Shown here: piece after piece, positions 1-10,895 of the stretch
Layout: each line of letters begins with the position of its first letter
Position numbering within the stretch: the stretch's first letter is position 1
NCBI GenBank assembly: GCA_036563615.1
Contig: DATCMB010000022.1
Location: 372,001-436,000, forward strand
DNA length: 64,000 nt
Reading direction: 5' to 3'
DNA from: Candidatus Binatia bacterium
Lineage (GTDB): Bacteria; Desulfobacterota; Binatia; UBA12015
The notes under the pieces: model-generated
Database searches by the model: none
Seen by the model: the letters and a program-made list of their open reading frames with translations, nothing else
What the model was told of the DNA's origin: nothing
Program-made: the position numbers and the translations under genes

Positions 1-313
1 CGACGGTGATCTTGCTCGGCGAGATCACCGACACCTTGCCCTTGACCTTCTCGTCGAGCAAAAAGTTCTTGCCGGTGATCTCGCTGATGAACTTGGCCAG
101 GGTCGCGATCTCGACGTCCTGGAAGTCCATCACGACGAGGTCGTCGGGCGCGAGCGGCTGCGGCGCGGACGCCTCCGCCGGGGGCGTCGGCTCGGGCTCG
201 TCCTGGGCGCGCGTCGGCACGCCGAGCGCGAGCACGGCCAAGAGCGGCAGCAGTACGGCGACGATCGCGGTGCCGCGTCGGCTGCGGGACACGTGCGGGG
301 CCCGGGTGCTCAA
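1..313 (-). CDS. gspD: Type II secretion secretin GspD, N-terminal part (cut by window edge)
   Basis: The outer-membrane secretin of the type II secretion system, the multimeric pore through which folded periplasmic proteins leave the cell. Only about 104 codons are present and the gene runs off the left edge. The visible part has a basic start, a hydrophobic signal segment (VLLPLLAVLALGV), an acidic/proline spacer, and the start of the N0 domain (MDFQDVEIATLAKFISEITG, then KNFLLDEKVKGKVSVISPSK), which is highly typical of GspD. The chosen start is a TTG whose last two bases lie in the TGA of gspC (TTGA overlap); an in-frame GTG at 292 is the alternative. Translational coupling to gspC fits a T2SS operon running leftward. 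Confidence 0.88.
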   Translation of the reverse strand, partial: MSTRAPHVSRSRRGTAIVAVLLPLLAVLALGVPTRAQDEPEPTPPAEASAPQPLAPDDLVVMDFQDVEIATLAKFISEITGKNFLLDEKVKGKVSVISPSKITV

Positions 314-1251
314 CGGATCTCGTAGGAGAGGGTGCGAGTCTCGCCCCCGCGGACGATGTCCACGTTGAGGCGCTTCTCGCCCTGCAGCTCCTGAAGCAAC
401 GACATCGCGCGCGCGGGGTCGTTGAGCTCGATGCCGTTCACCCGCTGGACGACGTCGTTGTTCTGCAGACCGATCTTCTGGAACAGGCTGCCCGGCCGGA
501 TGGCGAAGACGCGGAAGCCGTTGGTCTTGCCGTCCTGCATGTTGGGCACCGCCCGCATCTGCGTGAAGAGCTGCGACAGGTTCTCGAGCGAGTGGTCGAC
601 CTCGGCCTGCGCGACCAGGTAGCGGTCCTCGCCGATCTTGCGGATCTGCGAATCGTCGTCGGCCTGGGTCGAGGCGGCGGTCGACACGGCCGTCGTGGTC
701 GTGCTCGCGCCGCCGAGGCCGAGGTTCGGCGGCACCGTGAGCAGCTCCTCCTGTCCGTCACGGCGCAGCGTCATGCGCCGCCAACCGATGTCGATCACCT
801 CCGCTCCTCCCACCTTGTCGCCGATGCCGAGGATCTTCTGCTCCTTCGACTGCGCGTCCTCGATCACCGCGTAGCGCTTCGCGCCGTAGCGGCCCGTGCC
901 GAGCAGGGTCACCGACGCGGGTCCGCTGCGCAGGGTCGTGCTCGAGCCCGACACCACCGGCTCCGTCGCCGGAACCGCCGCGAACAGGTCGCGGCGCGCG
1001 ATCGCGAGGTAGTCGGACAGCGGCCGCAGCTTGGTGCGGGTCTCGCGATCGGTCGTGGCGTGCTGGAACGAGACGCCGGCGCGCGACAGCCGGCCCCGGA
1101 CGACGCTGGACACGGCTTGAGCCGCGAACGTCGCGGCGAGGGCCAACAGGATCAGGTGTGCCGTAATCCAGTACGGTCGGCGGATCCTCGTGAGCACGAC
1201 GCGTGACACGTATGCCAACCCGTGCAGGGCTGCAAGCGCGTGGACACGCAA
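310..1251 (-). CDS. gspC: Type II secretion inner-membrane protein GspC
   Basis: GspC links the inner-membrane platform of the type II secretion system to the secretin. The protein has one N-terminal membrane segment (WITAHLILLALAATFAAQAV), a linker, the GspC homology region (around SVTLLGTGRYGAKRYAVIED and KILGIGDKVGGAEVIDIGWR) that contacts GspD, and a C-terminal PDZ-like domain (FAIRPGSLFQKIGLQNNDVV, then QRVNGIELNDPARAMSLLQE). The frame is open back to a GTG at 1293, only 8 bases from the divergent lysS start. I prefer the TTG at 1251, which has GAGG six bases upstream, because the longer start would run through the candidate lysS promoter; this is inference. Downstream it overlaps gspD. 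Confidence 0.87.
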   Translation of the reverse strand: MRVHALAALHGLAYVSRVVLTRIRRPYWITAHLILLALAATFAAQAVSSVVRGRLSRAGVSFQHATTDRETRTKLRPLSDYLAIARRDLFAAVPATEPVVSGSSTTLRSGPASVTLLGTGRYGAKRYAVIEDAQSKEQKILGIGDKVGGAEVIDIGWRRMTLRRDGQEELLTVPPNLGLGGASTTTTAVSTAASTQADDDSQIRKIGEDRYLVAQAEVDHSLENLSQLFTQMRAVPNMQDGKTNGFRVFAIRPGSLFQKIGLQNNDVVQRVNGIELNDPARAMSLLQELQGEKRLNVDIVRGGETRTLSYEIR

Positions 1252-1280
1252 TTGACGCCTCGGAGAGCCTCCAGTAAAAG
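1252..1280 (+). promoter_or_regulatory. Candidate sigma70-type promoter for lysS
   Basis: TTGACG (1252-1257) and TAAAAG (1275-1280) are separated by 17 bases. They match the -35 consensus at 5 of 6 positions and the -10 at 4 of 6. Transcription would start near 1287, about 15 bases before the lysS ATG. The site lies in the narrow divergent gap with gspC. Seen by eye only. Confidence 0.45.
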
Positions 1281-1301
1281 CGCGCGCGTCCACGTCCGCT
1301 G

Positions 1302-2807
<1,506 letters not shown>

Positions 2808-2818
2808 GGAGAGCCTCC

Positions 2819-4081
2819 GTGCGCTGGGAGGTCATGGTGGCGCTGCGCTATCTGCGGGCGCGGCGGCGCGAGATGTTCGTCTCCCTGATCGCGCTCATCG
2901 CGGGCGGCGGCGTCGCGATCGGCGTCATGGTGCTCTGCATCGTGATGTCGGTGATGACGGGCTTCGAGGAGGACCTGCGCGACCGCATCCTCGGCTTCAA
3001 CCCCCACATCGTGCTGCTGAGCCACGGCGGCACGGTGCGCGACTACCCGAGGATCGTCGAGACCGTGCGCAGCACGCCCGGGGTCGTCGCGGCGGCGCCG
3101 TTCGTCTACGGGCAGGCGATGGTGTCGTCGGAGACCTCGGTGTCGGGCGCGATCGTCCGCGGCGTCGAGCCCGAGCACGCGAACGACGTCGTCGACGTCC
3201 GCCGCCACCTGAAGGACGGCTCGGTCGACCGCCTCGGCGAGCCCATGCCGGTCACCACGGTGGTCGACGGCGAGGACCAGGTCGTCGAGGTCCCGCAGAT
3301 CTTGATCGGCGCCGAGCTCGCGAAGTCGCTGCACGTGCGGGTCGGCGACTGGGTGAACGTCATGTCGCCGCTCGGCTCCCCGACCGCGATGGGCATGGTG
3401 CCGCGGGTCAAGCGCTTCGCCGTCGGCGGCGTGTTCGACTCCGGGATGTACGACTACGACTCGACCATCGTTTACATGTCGATGGCCGACGCCCAGCGCT
3501 TCTTCGAGATCGGCGAGAAGGCGACCGGCATCGAGGTGCGCGTCGACAAGATCGACGACGCGCGCACCATCGGCCGCGAGATCGAGCAGCGGATCGGGTA
3601 TCCGTACTACGCGCGCGACTGGATGGAGGTGAACCGCAACCTGTTCGTTGCGTTCAAGCTCGAGAAGTTCATCCAGTTCATCGTTCTCCTGTTGATCGTC
3701 CTCGTTGCCGCGTTCAACATCGCGGCGACGCTGATCATGGTGGTGATGGAGAAGCGGAAGGACATCGCGATTCTCAAGTCGATGGGGGCGACGAATCTGG
3801 CGATCGGCACCGTGTTCGTGTTTAAAGGCGCGGTGATCGGCGTCTTGGGGACGATCGTGGGCATTCTCGGGGGACTCGGCGGGTCGTGGCTGATCGAGCG
3901 CTACGAGTTCATCGAGCTGCCCAAGGACGTGTTCTACGTGTCCACGGTGCCGGTGCGCATCTATCCGGAGAACTTCGCGCTGGTCGCGATCGCGGCGATC
4001 GCGATCTGCATCCTCGCCACCATCTATCCGGCCCGGCAGGCGGCGCGTCTCGCTCCTGTCGAGGTGATCCGCTACGAGTGA
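2819..4081 (+). CDS. lolC: Lipoprotein-releasing ABC transporter permease (LolC/LolE family)
   Basis: Permease of the complex that extracts outer-membrane lipoproteins from the inner membrane and passes them to LolA. The 420 residues show one N-terminal membrane helix (about 20-45), a large periplasmic MacB-like domain (about 50-270), and three C-terminal helices ([20 protein letters not shown], then [15 protein letters not shown], then a last one before the family signature [19 protein letters not shown]). Starts at GTG 2819 with GGAGAG five bases upstream; an ATG at 2834 is possible. Only one permease gene is present beside lolD, suggesting a homodimeric LolF-like permease, though a second copy could lie elsewhere. 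The codon bias relaxes in the last 400 bases. Confidence 0.93.
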   Translation: MRWEVMVALRYLRARRREMFVSLIALIAGGGVAIGVMVLCIVMSVMTGFEEDLRDRILGFNPHIVLLSHGGTVRDYPRIVETVRSTPGVVAAAPFVYGQAMVSSETSVSGAIVRGVEPEHANDVVDVRRHLKDGSVDRLGEPMPVTTVVDGEDQVVEVPQILIGAELAKSLHVRVGDWVNVMSPLGSPTAMGMVPRVKRFAVGGVFDSGMYDYDSTIVYMSMADAQRFFEIGEKATGIEVRVDKIDDARTIGREIEQRIGYPYYARDWMEVNRNLFVAFKLEKFIQFIVLLLIVLVAAFNIAATLIMVVMEKRKDIAILKSMGATNLAIGTVFVFKGAVIGVLGTIVGILGGLGGSWLIERYEFIELPKDVFYVSTVPVRIYPENFALVAIAAIAICILATIYPARQAARLAPVEVIRYE

Positions 4082-4095
4082 GCCGGGGCGGTGGG

Positions 4096-4779
4096 GTGGA
4101 GGAGAGGAATCACGTCGAGGCGCGTGGGCTCGTCAAGGAGTACACGGACGGCCCCAGAAAGGTTCGTGTGCTGTCCGGCATCGACCTCGACATCGCAGCC
4201 GGGGAGACCGTCGCCATCATCGGCGAGTCCGGTGTCGGCAAGAGCACGCTGCTCCACCTTCTCGGCGGCCTCGATCGACCGACTGCGGGTACGGTTCGCG
4301 TCGCCGGCACCGAGCTCGGCGCGCTGCGCGACCGCGAGCTGGCGCGCTTCCGCAGCGAGTCGATCGGTTTCGTCTTTCAGTTCCATCATCTGCTGCCGGA
4401 TTTCACGGCGCTCGAGAACGTCATGATGCCGTGCCTGATCGGCGGCGAGTCGCCGGCCGTCGCGAAGGAGCGCGCGACGGCGATGCTCGAGCGGGTCGGG
4501 CTCGGCGCGCGCCTGCAGCACCGTCCGGGTGAGCTGAGCGGCGGCGAGCAGCAGCGGGTCGCGGTGGCGCGCGCGCTGGTGCGCCGTCCGGCGCTCGTCC
4601 TCGCCGACGAGCCCACCGGCAACCTCGACCCCGACACCGGCGCCGAGGTCGAGAGGCTGCTGATCGAGCTCAACCACGAGGCGGGCATCACCTGCGTCGT
4701 GGTCACGCACAGCCCGCGGCTCGCGAGCGCGATGGATCGAACGATGCGCTTGACGCACGGACACCTGGAGGCGGCGTGA
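4096..4779 (+). CDS. lolD: Lipoprotein-releasing system ATP-binding protein LolD
   Basis: ATPase partner of the preceding permease. The 227 residues are standard for LolD/MacB-type ABC proteins: Walker [10 protein letters not shown] (about residue 43), Q-loop [20 protein letters not shown], signature [15 protein letters not shown] (about 148), Walker B and D-loop [12 protein letters not shown], and the switch histidine in [10 protein letters not shown]. The frame stays open upstream of the gene, but GTG 4096, 14 bases after the lolC stop, gives the expected family N-terminus. The stop overlaps the bamA start (GTGA). Confidence 0.94.
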   Translation: MEERNHVEARGLVKEYTDGPRKVRVLSGIDLDIAAGETVAIIGESGVGKSTLLHLLGGLDRPTAGTVRVAGTELGALRDRELARFRSESIGFVFQFHHLLPDFTALENVMMPCLIGGESPAVAKERATAMLERVGLGARLQHRPGELSGGEQQRVAVARALVRRPALVLADEPTGNLDPDTGAEVERLLIELNHEAGITCVVVTHSPRLASAMDRTMRLTHGHLEAA

Positions 4780-7166
4780 GCGCACGGATCGCGGGAAGCC
4801 GCGTCGCCGCGTGGCTGCGCGTCGCCCTGGTCGCGGTGCTGGTGTGCGCGGCCGGCGTCGCCGCGGCGCAGCCGGGAGGACGCAGCGGCGCGCCGACGCT
4901 CGCCGCGGTCGAGATCCGCGGCAACCATCGCGTCGACGAGGGCGCGATCAAGATCCACGTCAAGAGCCAGCCCGGACAGCGCTTCGACCCGGCGCGGGTC
5001 GATCAGGACGTGCGCGCGATCTGGGCGATGGGCTTCTTCGACGACGTCGTCGCGGAGCTCGACGAGGCGCCCGGCGAGCGCGGGCAGGCGATCCTCACCT
5101 TCCGCGTGCACGAGCGGCCGTTCATCACCACGGTCACCATCGAGGGCAACGAGGACCTCAAGCAGGAGGAGCTCGAGGCCGCGCTCAAGGTGCGCGCGCG
5201 CACGATCTACGACCCCGAGAAGGTCCGGCGCGGCATCGAGGACGCGCGCCGCCTCTACGAGGAGAAGGGCTACCTCGACGTCGAGATCACGCCCGAGCTG
5301 CGGCCCGGTCCCGCCGAGGGCGACGTCGAGCTCGTCTACAAGGTGCAGCAGGGCGAGCCGATCCGCATCAGCAAGATCGAGTTCACCGGCAACGAGAACA
5401 TCTCCTCGAGCGACCTGCGCGGGGTCATGCAGACCAAGGAGAAGTGGTTCCTCTCCTGGCTGTTCAAGTCCGGCACGCTGAACCGCGACGCGCTCAAGAC
5501 CGACGTCGAGCGCATCACCGCGTACTACTACGACAACGGCTACGTGAACGTGAAGGTCGGCGAGCCGAAGGTCGAGCGCGACGGCGACTCGCTGAAGATC
5601 ACGATCGACATCCAGGAAGGCGAGCAGTACGACTTCGGCGAGATCCGCTTCGCGGGCGACGTGCCGCCGACGAGCGAGGAGGAAGCGCAGCTCTTCGAGG
5701 CCATCGAGGCGGAGAAGGGCACGACGTTCCGCGCGAGCGTGCTGCGCGACGACGTCACCAAGCTCACCGACTTCCTCGGCGACCAGGGCTACGCGTTCGC
5801 CAACGTCGAGCCGGAGACGCTGATCCGACCGGAGGAGAAGGCCGTCGACGTCACCTTCCGCATGAACCGCGGACGTCCGGTGACGATCGGCAAGATCGAG
5901 ATCACCGGCAACACCAAGACGCGCGACAAGGTCATCCGCCGCGAGCTCAAGATCGGCGAGCAGGAGCAGTTCTCGGCGACCAAGCTGCGCAAGAGCCGCG
6001 ACGCGCTCCGCCGTCTCGGCTTCTTCTCCGACGTCAACCTGACGACGCGTCAGTCGCCGGTGCCCGACCAGATCAACGTGCTCGTCGACCTCAAGGAGGG
6101 CTCGACCGGCGCGTTCAGCGCGGGCGCGGGCTACAGCTCGGGCGACCAGTTCCTGTTCAACGTCCGCATCTCGGAGAACAACCTCTTCGGACGCGGGCAG
6201 CGGATCGTGTTCAACGCCGACTTCGGCTCGATCCGGCGCAACATCTACGTCGCCTTCACCGAGCCGTACGTCTTCGACACCGACCTGCTCGGCTCGATCA
6301 CGCTCTACAACACCGAGCTCGACTTCAACGACTTCACCCGCGGCAGCACCGGCTTCTCGCTGCGCGGGCTCTACCCGCTCGAAGCGCTCGGCTTCGAGCG
6401 CCTCGGTCCGTTCTCCCTCGAGGACACGCGCGTCGGCCTCGAGTACCGCTTCGAGCGCGGCCGCATCTTCGACGTCTCGCTCGACGCGCCGCCGGGGATC
6501 TTCACCGAGCAGGGCGAGGTCACGGTGTCGTCGATCGCGCCGAACATCCTGCGCAACACGCTGAACCACGCCTTCGACCCGACGGCGGGATCGTTCCAGG
6601 AGATCTCGCTCGAGTTCGCGGGCCTCGGCGGCACCAAGTTCATCCGCCTCGAGGGCCGCGGGCGCTGGTTCTTCCCGATCTACCGCATCCGCGACTTCGG
6701 CACGCTGGTCTTCTCGTCGGGCGGCACGATCGCCTACGGCAAGGGCGAATCCGGTTTGTCGGGCAACGAGCTGCCGCTGATCGAGCGCTACTTCCCGGGC
6801 GGCATCAACACCGTGCGCGGCTACGAGACCCGCACGCTCGGTCCGCGCGAGAACGTCTTCGACCCGCAGGGCAACATCATCAACAGCGAGCCGATCGGCG
6901 GTTCGAACGAGCTGGTGGTGCAGAACGAGATCATCTTCCCGATCGTTCAGCAGCTCGGTCTGCGTGGCGTCTTGTTCTTCGATCTCGGCAACGCCTGGCT
7001 CCACGACGACGGCATCGATATTGGCAACCTGCGCTATTCCGTCGGAGGCGGCGTGCGCTGGCTGTCTCCGTTCGGGCCGCTCCGGGTCGAGTTCGGTGTG
7101 CCGCTCAACATCAAGCCCGGCGAGCGCAAGAGCTCGGTCCTCTTCTCGTTCGGCGCTCCGCTCTGA
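4776..7166 (+). CDS. bamA: Outer-membrane protein assembly factor BamA
   Basis: Central Omp85 subunit of the BAM complex, which inserts beta-barrel proteins into the outer membrane. The 796 residues start with a signal peptide ([20 protein letters not shown]). Five POTRA repeats (about residues 36-400) follow; segments such as [24 protein letters not shown] and [12 protein letters not shown] mark successive repeats. The 16-strand barrel (from about 430) contains the L6 motif VRGY near residue 680. The protein ends in FSFGAPL, without the usual terminal aromatic residue, but close to a beta-signal. The GTG start overlaps the lolD stop, coupling lipoprotein export to barrel assembly. skp follows 25 bases later. 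Confidence 0.97.
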   Translation: MSARIAGSRVAAWLRVALVAVLVCAAGVAAAQPGGRSGAPTLAAVEIRGNHRVDEGAIKIHVKSQPGQRFDPARVDQDVRAIWAMGFFDDVVAELDEAPGERGQAILTFRVHERPFITTVTIEGNEDLKQEELEAALKVRARTIYDPEKVRRGIEDARRLYEEKGYLDVEITPELRPGPAEGDVELVYKVQQGEPIRISKIEFTGNENISSSDLRGVMQTKEKWFLSWLFKSGTLNRDALKTDVERITAYYYDNGYVNVKVGEPKVERDGDSLKITIDIQEGEQYDFGEIRFAGDVPPTSEEEAQLFEAIEAEKGTTFRASVLRDDVTKLTDFLGDQGYAFANVEPETLIRPEEKAVDVTFRMNRGRPVTIGKIEITGNTKTRDKVIRRELKIGEQEQFSATKLRKSRDALRRLGFFSDVNLTTRQSPVPDQINVLVDLKEGSTGAFSAGAGYSSGDQFLFNVRISENNLFGRGQRIVFNADFGSIRRNIYVAFTEPYVFDTDLLGSITLYNTELDFNDFTRGSTGFSLRGLYPLEALGFERLGPFSLEDTRVGLEYRFERGRIFDVSLDAPPGIFTEQGEVTVSSIAPNILRNTLNHAFDPTAGSFQEISLEFAGLGGTKFIRLEGRGRWFFPIYRIRDFGTLVFSSGGTIAYGKGESGLSGNELPLIERYFPGGINTVRGYETRTLGPRENVFDPQGNIINSEPIGGSNELVVQNEIIFPIVQQLGLRGVLFFDLGNAWLHDDGIDIGNLRYSVGGGVRWLSPFGPLRVEFGVPLNIKPGERKSSVLFSFGAPL

Positions 7167-7191
7167 AGAAAGACCAAGGAGAAGGAAGAAA

Positions 7192-7719
7192 ATGAAGGGA
7201 GTCTCCGTCGGCCGCGCCGGCATCGCGGCGGTGCTGCTCGCCATCCTCTGCGTCCCGTTCGACGCAGCGGCCGAAGTGAAGATCGGCTACGTCGACCTGC
7301 AGCGCGCCCTCAACGAATCGGCCGCGGGCAAGAAGGCGAAGGAGGACTTTCGCGCTCAGGTCAGCAAGCTCGAGAGCCAGCTCAAGGGCAAGAAGGAGGA
7401 GCTCGACCGGCTGAAGAACGAGCTCGAGACCAAGGGCATGGTCATGCGCGACGAGGAGCGTCGCAAGCTCGAGGACGAGTTCGAGAGCAAGCGCCTCGAG
7501 CTCAAGCGCCGCTTCGAGGACTCTCAGGCCGAGCTCCAGAAGAAGGACCAGGAGCTGACCGGCAAGATCATCCAGGACCTCCAGCAGATCATCAAGGAGG
7601 TCGGCGACAAGGAAGGCTACACGCTGATCCTCGAGCTGGGCACGAGCCCCGTGCTCTACTACAAGAAATCGGCCGACATCACCGATCAGGTCTTGAGCGT
7701 CTACAACGCGAAGAGGTAG
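7192..7719 (+). CDS. skp: Periplasmic chaperone Skp/OmpH
   Basis: Holds unfolded outer-membrane proteins in the periplasm on their way to BamA. The 175-residue protein has a signal peptide ([20 protein letters not shown]), the conserved OmpH opening [20 protein letters not shown], a long charged coiled coil (about residues 55-130, rich in K, E, R and L), and the closing beta strand region around [15 protein letters not shown]. Length and layout fit the family. The ATG is preceded by the strong AAGGAGAAGG site, one of the better ribosome-binding sites in the window. In relatives lpxD often follows; here it is absent and the FabZ-LpxA fusion comes next. Confidence 0.94.
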   Translation: MKGVSVGRAGIAAVLLAILCVPFDAAAEVKIGYVDLQRALNESAAGKKAKEDFRAQVSKLESQLKGKKEELDRLKNELETKGMVMRDEERRKLEDEFESKRLELKRRFEDSQAELQKKDQELTGKIIQDLQQIIKEVGDKEGYTLILELGTSPVLYYKKSADITDQVLSVYNAKR

Positions 7720-7770
7720 CCGCGGCCCGGGTGGCGCGAAGGCCACGACATCCCGCACGATGAAGCGAGC

Positions 7771-9060
7771 GTGCCCCAAGCCATGAGCGTCCTCGGCAAC
7801 GAGATCGCGCGGTTCGTCCCGCACCGCTATCCGTTCCTGCTCGTCGATCGGGTGATCGAGTTCGAGCCCGAGAAGCGCATCGTCGCGATCAAGAACGTGA
7901 CGTGGAACGAGCCGCAGTTCACGGGACACTTCCCGGACCGGCCGATCATGCCCGGCGTCCTGATCTGCGAGTCGATGGCGCAGGCGGGCGGGCTGCTCGT
8001 GCATGGCTCGTTTCACGGCGGCTTCGACATCGAGCAGCTCGCGCAGGAGGGCGTCTTTCTGGTCCTGACGAGCCTCGACAACGTCAAGTTTCGCCGCCAG
8101 GTCGTGCCCGGCGACCAGCTGCGGATGGAGGTCGAGCTGGTGCGTCGGCACCGGCCGCTGTGGAAGATGCGCGGCGTCGCGACGGTCGACGGCCACGTCG
8201 TCGCGCAGGCCGAGTTCTCCGCGGTCGAGGTCGCTGGGGACGGCGGCGCGCGTCCCGAGTCGCGCCCGTCGTCGCCGCCGCCGGTGCGCATCCATCCGAC
8301 GGCGATCGTCGCGCGCGGCGCGAAGCTCGACTTCGGCGTCGAGATCGGACCCTACGGCGTAATCGGACCGAACGTCACGCTCGGGCGCGGCACGCGCGTC
8401 GGCTCGCACGCCTGCATCGACGGCCACACGACGCTCGGCGCGGACAACCGCATCTCGCCGTTCGCGAGCGTCGGCTCGATCCCGCAGGACAAGAAGTACA
8501 AGGGCGAGCCGAGCCGTCTGATCATGGGCGACCGCAACAGCGTGCGCGAGTTCGCGACGCTGTCGCTCGGTACCGAGGGCGGCGGCATGGAGACGGTCGT
8601 CGGCAACGACAACCTCTTCATGAACAACAGCCACGTCGGGCACGACTGCCGGATCGGCAACGGCGCGACGCTCGCGAACGGCGTTGCGCTCGCCGGCCAC
8701 GTCACCGTCGACGACTACGCGATCGTCTCGGGGCTCGCCGCCGTCGCGCAGTTCGTGCGCATCGGCGAGAGCGCGTTCATCGGCGGCGGCTCGATGGTGG
8801 TCATGGACGTGCCGCCGTACTGCATGGCGAACGGCGACCGCGCGAAGCTGGTCGGGCTGAACGTGGTCGGCCTCGAGCGCCGCGGCTTCACGTCGGAGCA
8901 GATCAGCGAGCTGAAGCGCGCCTACCGCCTGCTGTTCCAGAGCAAGCTGCTCGCGCGCGACGCGATCGCGCGCATCCGCGAGGAGCTCGCTTCGTCGCCG
9001 CACGCGCTCGCGATGGCGGACTTCGTCGCCAACAGCGAGCGCGGCGTGACGCGCCCGTGA
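7771..9060 (+). CDS. fabZ-lpxA: FabZ-LpxA fusion: 3-hydroxyacyl-ACP dehydratase joined to UDP-GlcNAc acyltransferase
   Basis: One uninterrupted 429-residue frame holds two normally separate enzymes. Residues about 1-155 are FabZ (hot-dog fold): [12 protein letters not shown], catalytic His53 in [12 protein letters not shown], catalytic Glu67 in [11 protein letters not shown] short Pro/Ser/Arg linker (about 156-171) leads to LpxA (about 172-429): hexapeptide repeats, His288 and His291 in NNSHVGHDC (E. coli H122/H125, the latter the general base), IGGG at the acyl-length ruler (E. coli Gly173), and the helical tail [20 protein letters not shown]. FabZ and LpxA compete for the same 3-hydroxyacyl-ACP, so the join ties the fatty-acid and lipid A branches together. 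Start GTG 7771; ATG 7783 is equally plausible. Confidence 0.95.
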   Translation: MPQAMSVLGNEIARFVPHRYPFLLVDRVIEFEPEKRIVAIKNVTWNEPQFTGHFPDRPIMPGVLICESMAQAGGLLVHGSFHGGFDIEQLAQEGVFLVLTSLDNVKFRRQVVPGDQLRMEVELVRRHRPLWKMRGVATVDGHVVAQAEFSAVEVAGDGGARPESRPSSPPPVRIHPTAIVARGAKLDFGVEIGPYGVIGPNVTLGRGTRVGSHACIDGHTTLGADNRISPFASVGSIPQDKKYKGEPSRLIMGDRNSVREFATLSLGTEGGGMETVVGNDNLFMNNSHVGHDCRIGNGATLANGVALAGHVTVDDYAIVSGLAAVAQFVRIGESAFIGGGSMVVMDVPPYCMANGDRAKLVGLNVVGLERRGFTSEQISELKRAYRLLFQSKLLARDAIARIREELASSPHALAMADFVANSERGVTRP

Positions 9061-9073
9061 GGCGCGGGCGATC

Positions 9074-9940
9074 GTGGACGCGTCGAGCAGCACGGGACGC
9101 CTCGGGCTGATCGCCGGCAACGGCGTCTTCCCGCGCCTGGTCGCGCAGGGCGCGCGCGAGGTGGGCGTCGAGGTCGTGGCCTGCGCGCACGTCGGCGAGA
9201 CCGACCCCGAGCTCGAGCACGAGGTCGCGTCGTGCACCTGGGTGCGCGTCGGCGAGCTCGGCAAGATCATCCGCACCTTCAAGCAGGCGGGCTGCGAGCG
9301 CGCGGTGATGGCGGGCGGCATCAAGAAGGCGCGCCTGTTCAGCGGCTTCCGGCCGGACCTGCGCGGCGCCGCGTTCCTCGCCCGCATGCGGACGCTCTAC
9401 GACGACAAGCTCCTGCGCGGCGTCGCCGAGGAGCTCGAGTCCGAGGGCATCCGCGTCATCCCGTCGACCGAGTACCTGCCGCGGCTCGTGCCGCAGCCGG
9501 GCGTGCTGTCGCGGCGCGCGCCGAAGGCGAAGGAGCGCGCCGACATCGCGTTCGGCTTCGAGGTCGCGAAGGCGATCGGCGCCTTCGAGATCGGCCAGAC
9601 GGTGGTCGTGAAGGACGGGCTCGTGCTCGCGGTCGAGGCCGTCGAGGGCACCGACGCCGCGATCCGGCGCGGCGGCGAGCTCGCGCGCAGCGGCGCGGTG
9701 GTCGTCAAGGTGAGCAAGCCGCAGCAGGACCTGCGCTTCGACGTCCCCGCGGTCGGACCCGAGACCATCCGCCTGATGGCCGAGGTCAAGGCGACGGTGC
9801 TCGCGCTCGAAGCGCGCCGCACGATCATCCTCGAGCGCGAGCGCACGCTGGAGGCGGCGGCCGCGGCCGGGATCTCGGTGGTCGCGGTCGAGATGGAGCC
9901 CGCGACGGGCACGGCGGGCGAGACGCCCGCGAGGCGCTGA
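9074..9940 (+). CDS. lpxI: UDP-2,3-diacylglucosamine diphosphatase LpxI
   Basis: Hydrolyses UDP-2,3-diacylglucosamine to lipid X and UMP, the step done by LpxH in enterobacteria. The 288-residue protein (LpxI/DUF1009 family) has the conserved N-terminus LGLIAGNGVFPRLVAQGARE, the middle block GGIKKARLFSGFRPD, the TEYLP segment, and the C-terminal catalytic region with QTVVVKDGLVLAVEAVEGTD. It lies between lpxA and lpxB, as in Caulobacter and many deltaproteobacteria. GTG start 13 bases after the fabZ-lpxA stop. Confidence 0.95.
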   Translation: MDASSSTGRLGLIAGNGVFPRLVAQGAREVGVEVVACAHVGETDPELEHEVASCTWVRVGELGKIIRTFKQAGCERAVMAGGIKKARLFSGFRPDLRGAAFLARMRTLYDDKLLRGVAEELESEGIRVIPSTEYLPRLVPQPGVLSRRAPKAKERADIAFGFEVAKAIGAFEIGQTVVVKDGLVLAVEAVEGTDAAIRRGGELARSGAVVVKVSKPQQDLRFDVPAVGPETIRLMAEVKATVLALEARRTIILERERTLEAAAAAGISVVAVEMEPATGTAGETPARR

Positions 9941-9944
9941 GGCG

Positions 9945-10895
9945 ATGACCTCGACGGCGGCGCGGCCGCGTCTTCGCGCCGCGGTGGTCGGCGCGGGCTA
10001 CCTCGGCAGCTTCCACGCCGAGAAGTACGCGCAGGCGGACGGCTGTGACCTCGTCGCCGTCGCCGACGTCGACCTGCCGCGCGCCGAGGCGCTCGCCGCG
10101 AGGCTCGGCACGCGCGCGGTCGCAGACTTCCGCGAGGTCATGGGCGAGATCGACTGCGCGAGCGTCGTCGTGCCGACGCAGCACCACCACGCGGTCGCGC
10201 GCGAGCTCTTGTCGGCGGGCGTCGACTGCCTGGTCGAGAAGCCGCTCGCGGCGAGCGCGGCGCTGGCGCGCGAGCTCGTGCAGGTCGCGCACGAGCACGG
10301 ACGCATCCTGCAGGTCGGCCACCTCGAGCGCTTCAACCCCGCCTTGACGCGGCTCGCGCGCATCATCCGCAACCCGCGCTTCATCGAGTGCCACCGGCTC
10401 GCGCCGTTCACCTCGCGCGGCGCCGACGTCGACGTCGTGCGCGACCTGATGATCCACGACCTCGACCTGATCCGCTTGCTGGTGCCGCAGGAGGTGGTGT
10501 CGATCGAGGCGGTCGGCGTGCCGGTCGTGACGCCGGCGATCGACATCGCGAACGCGCGCCTGCGCTTCGAAGGCGGCTGCATCGCGAACGTCACCGCGAG
10601 CCGCGTGTCGATCAAGCGCGAGCGCAAGCTGCGTCTCTTCCAGCCCGACACCTACCTCGCGTTCGACCTCGCGGAGCGCTCGGTGCGGATCTGCCGGCGC
10701 ACGCCGCTCCCGAGCGGGCAGGCCGAGATCGGCTGGGAGCAGATCGACCTCGGCGAGGCCGACGCGCTCGGGCGCGAGATCCAGGCGTTCCTCGCCTCGG
10801 TGCGCACGCGCTCGCGTCCCGCGGTGACCGGCGAGGACGGCTGCGCGGCGCTCGAGCTCGCCGAGCGCATCCTGGCGGTCATGGAGACCGAGTGA
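9945..10895 (+). CDS. Gfo/Idh/MocA-family oxidoreductase in the lipid A cluster
   Basis: NAD(P)-dependent sugar oxidoreductase fold. The 316-residue protein has the Rossmann motif AAVVGAGYLGSFHAEKYA at the N-terminus, the family signature VEKPLAASAALARELV (catalytic Lys in EKP), and GHLERFNPA. Its role is not shown by sequence. Members of this family sit beside lpxI and lpxB in many deltaproteobacteria. The characterised GnnA, which oxidises UDP-GlcNAc at C3 ahead of the GnnB aminotransferase, is also in this superfamily, so a role in an amino-sugar lipid A is possible; no aminotransferase is in the window. ATG 4 bases after lpxI; its stop overlaps lpxB. Confidence 0.85.
   Translation: MTSTAARPRLRAAVVGAGYLGSFHAEKYAQADGCDLVAVADVDLPRAEALAARLGTRAVADFREVMGEIDCASVVVPTQHHHAVARELLSAGVDCLVEKPLAASAALARELVQVAHEHGRILQVGHLERFNPALTRLARIIRNPRFIECHRLAPFTSRGADVDVVRDLMIHDLDLIRLLVPQEVVSIEAVGVPVVTPAIDIANARLRFEGGCIANVTASRVSIKRERKLRLFQPDTYLAFDLAERSVRICRRTPLPSGQAEIGWEQIDLGEADALGREIQAFLASVRTRSRPAVTGEDGCAALELAERILAVMETE

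Noticed and set aside
4386..7244. A 952-codon minus-strand frame opposite lolD and bamA
   Set aside because: Repetitive Leu/Val/Glu/Asp/Arg composition from antisense reading; lolD and bamA motifs are unambiguous on the other strand.
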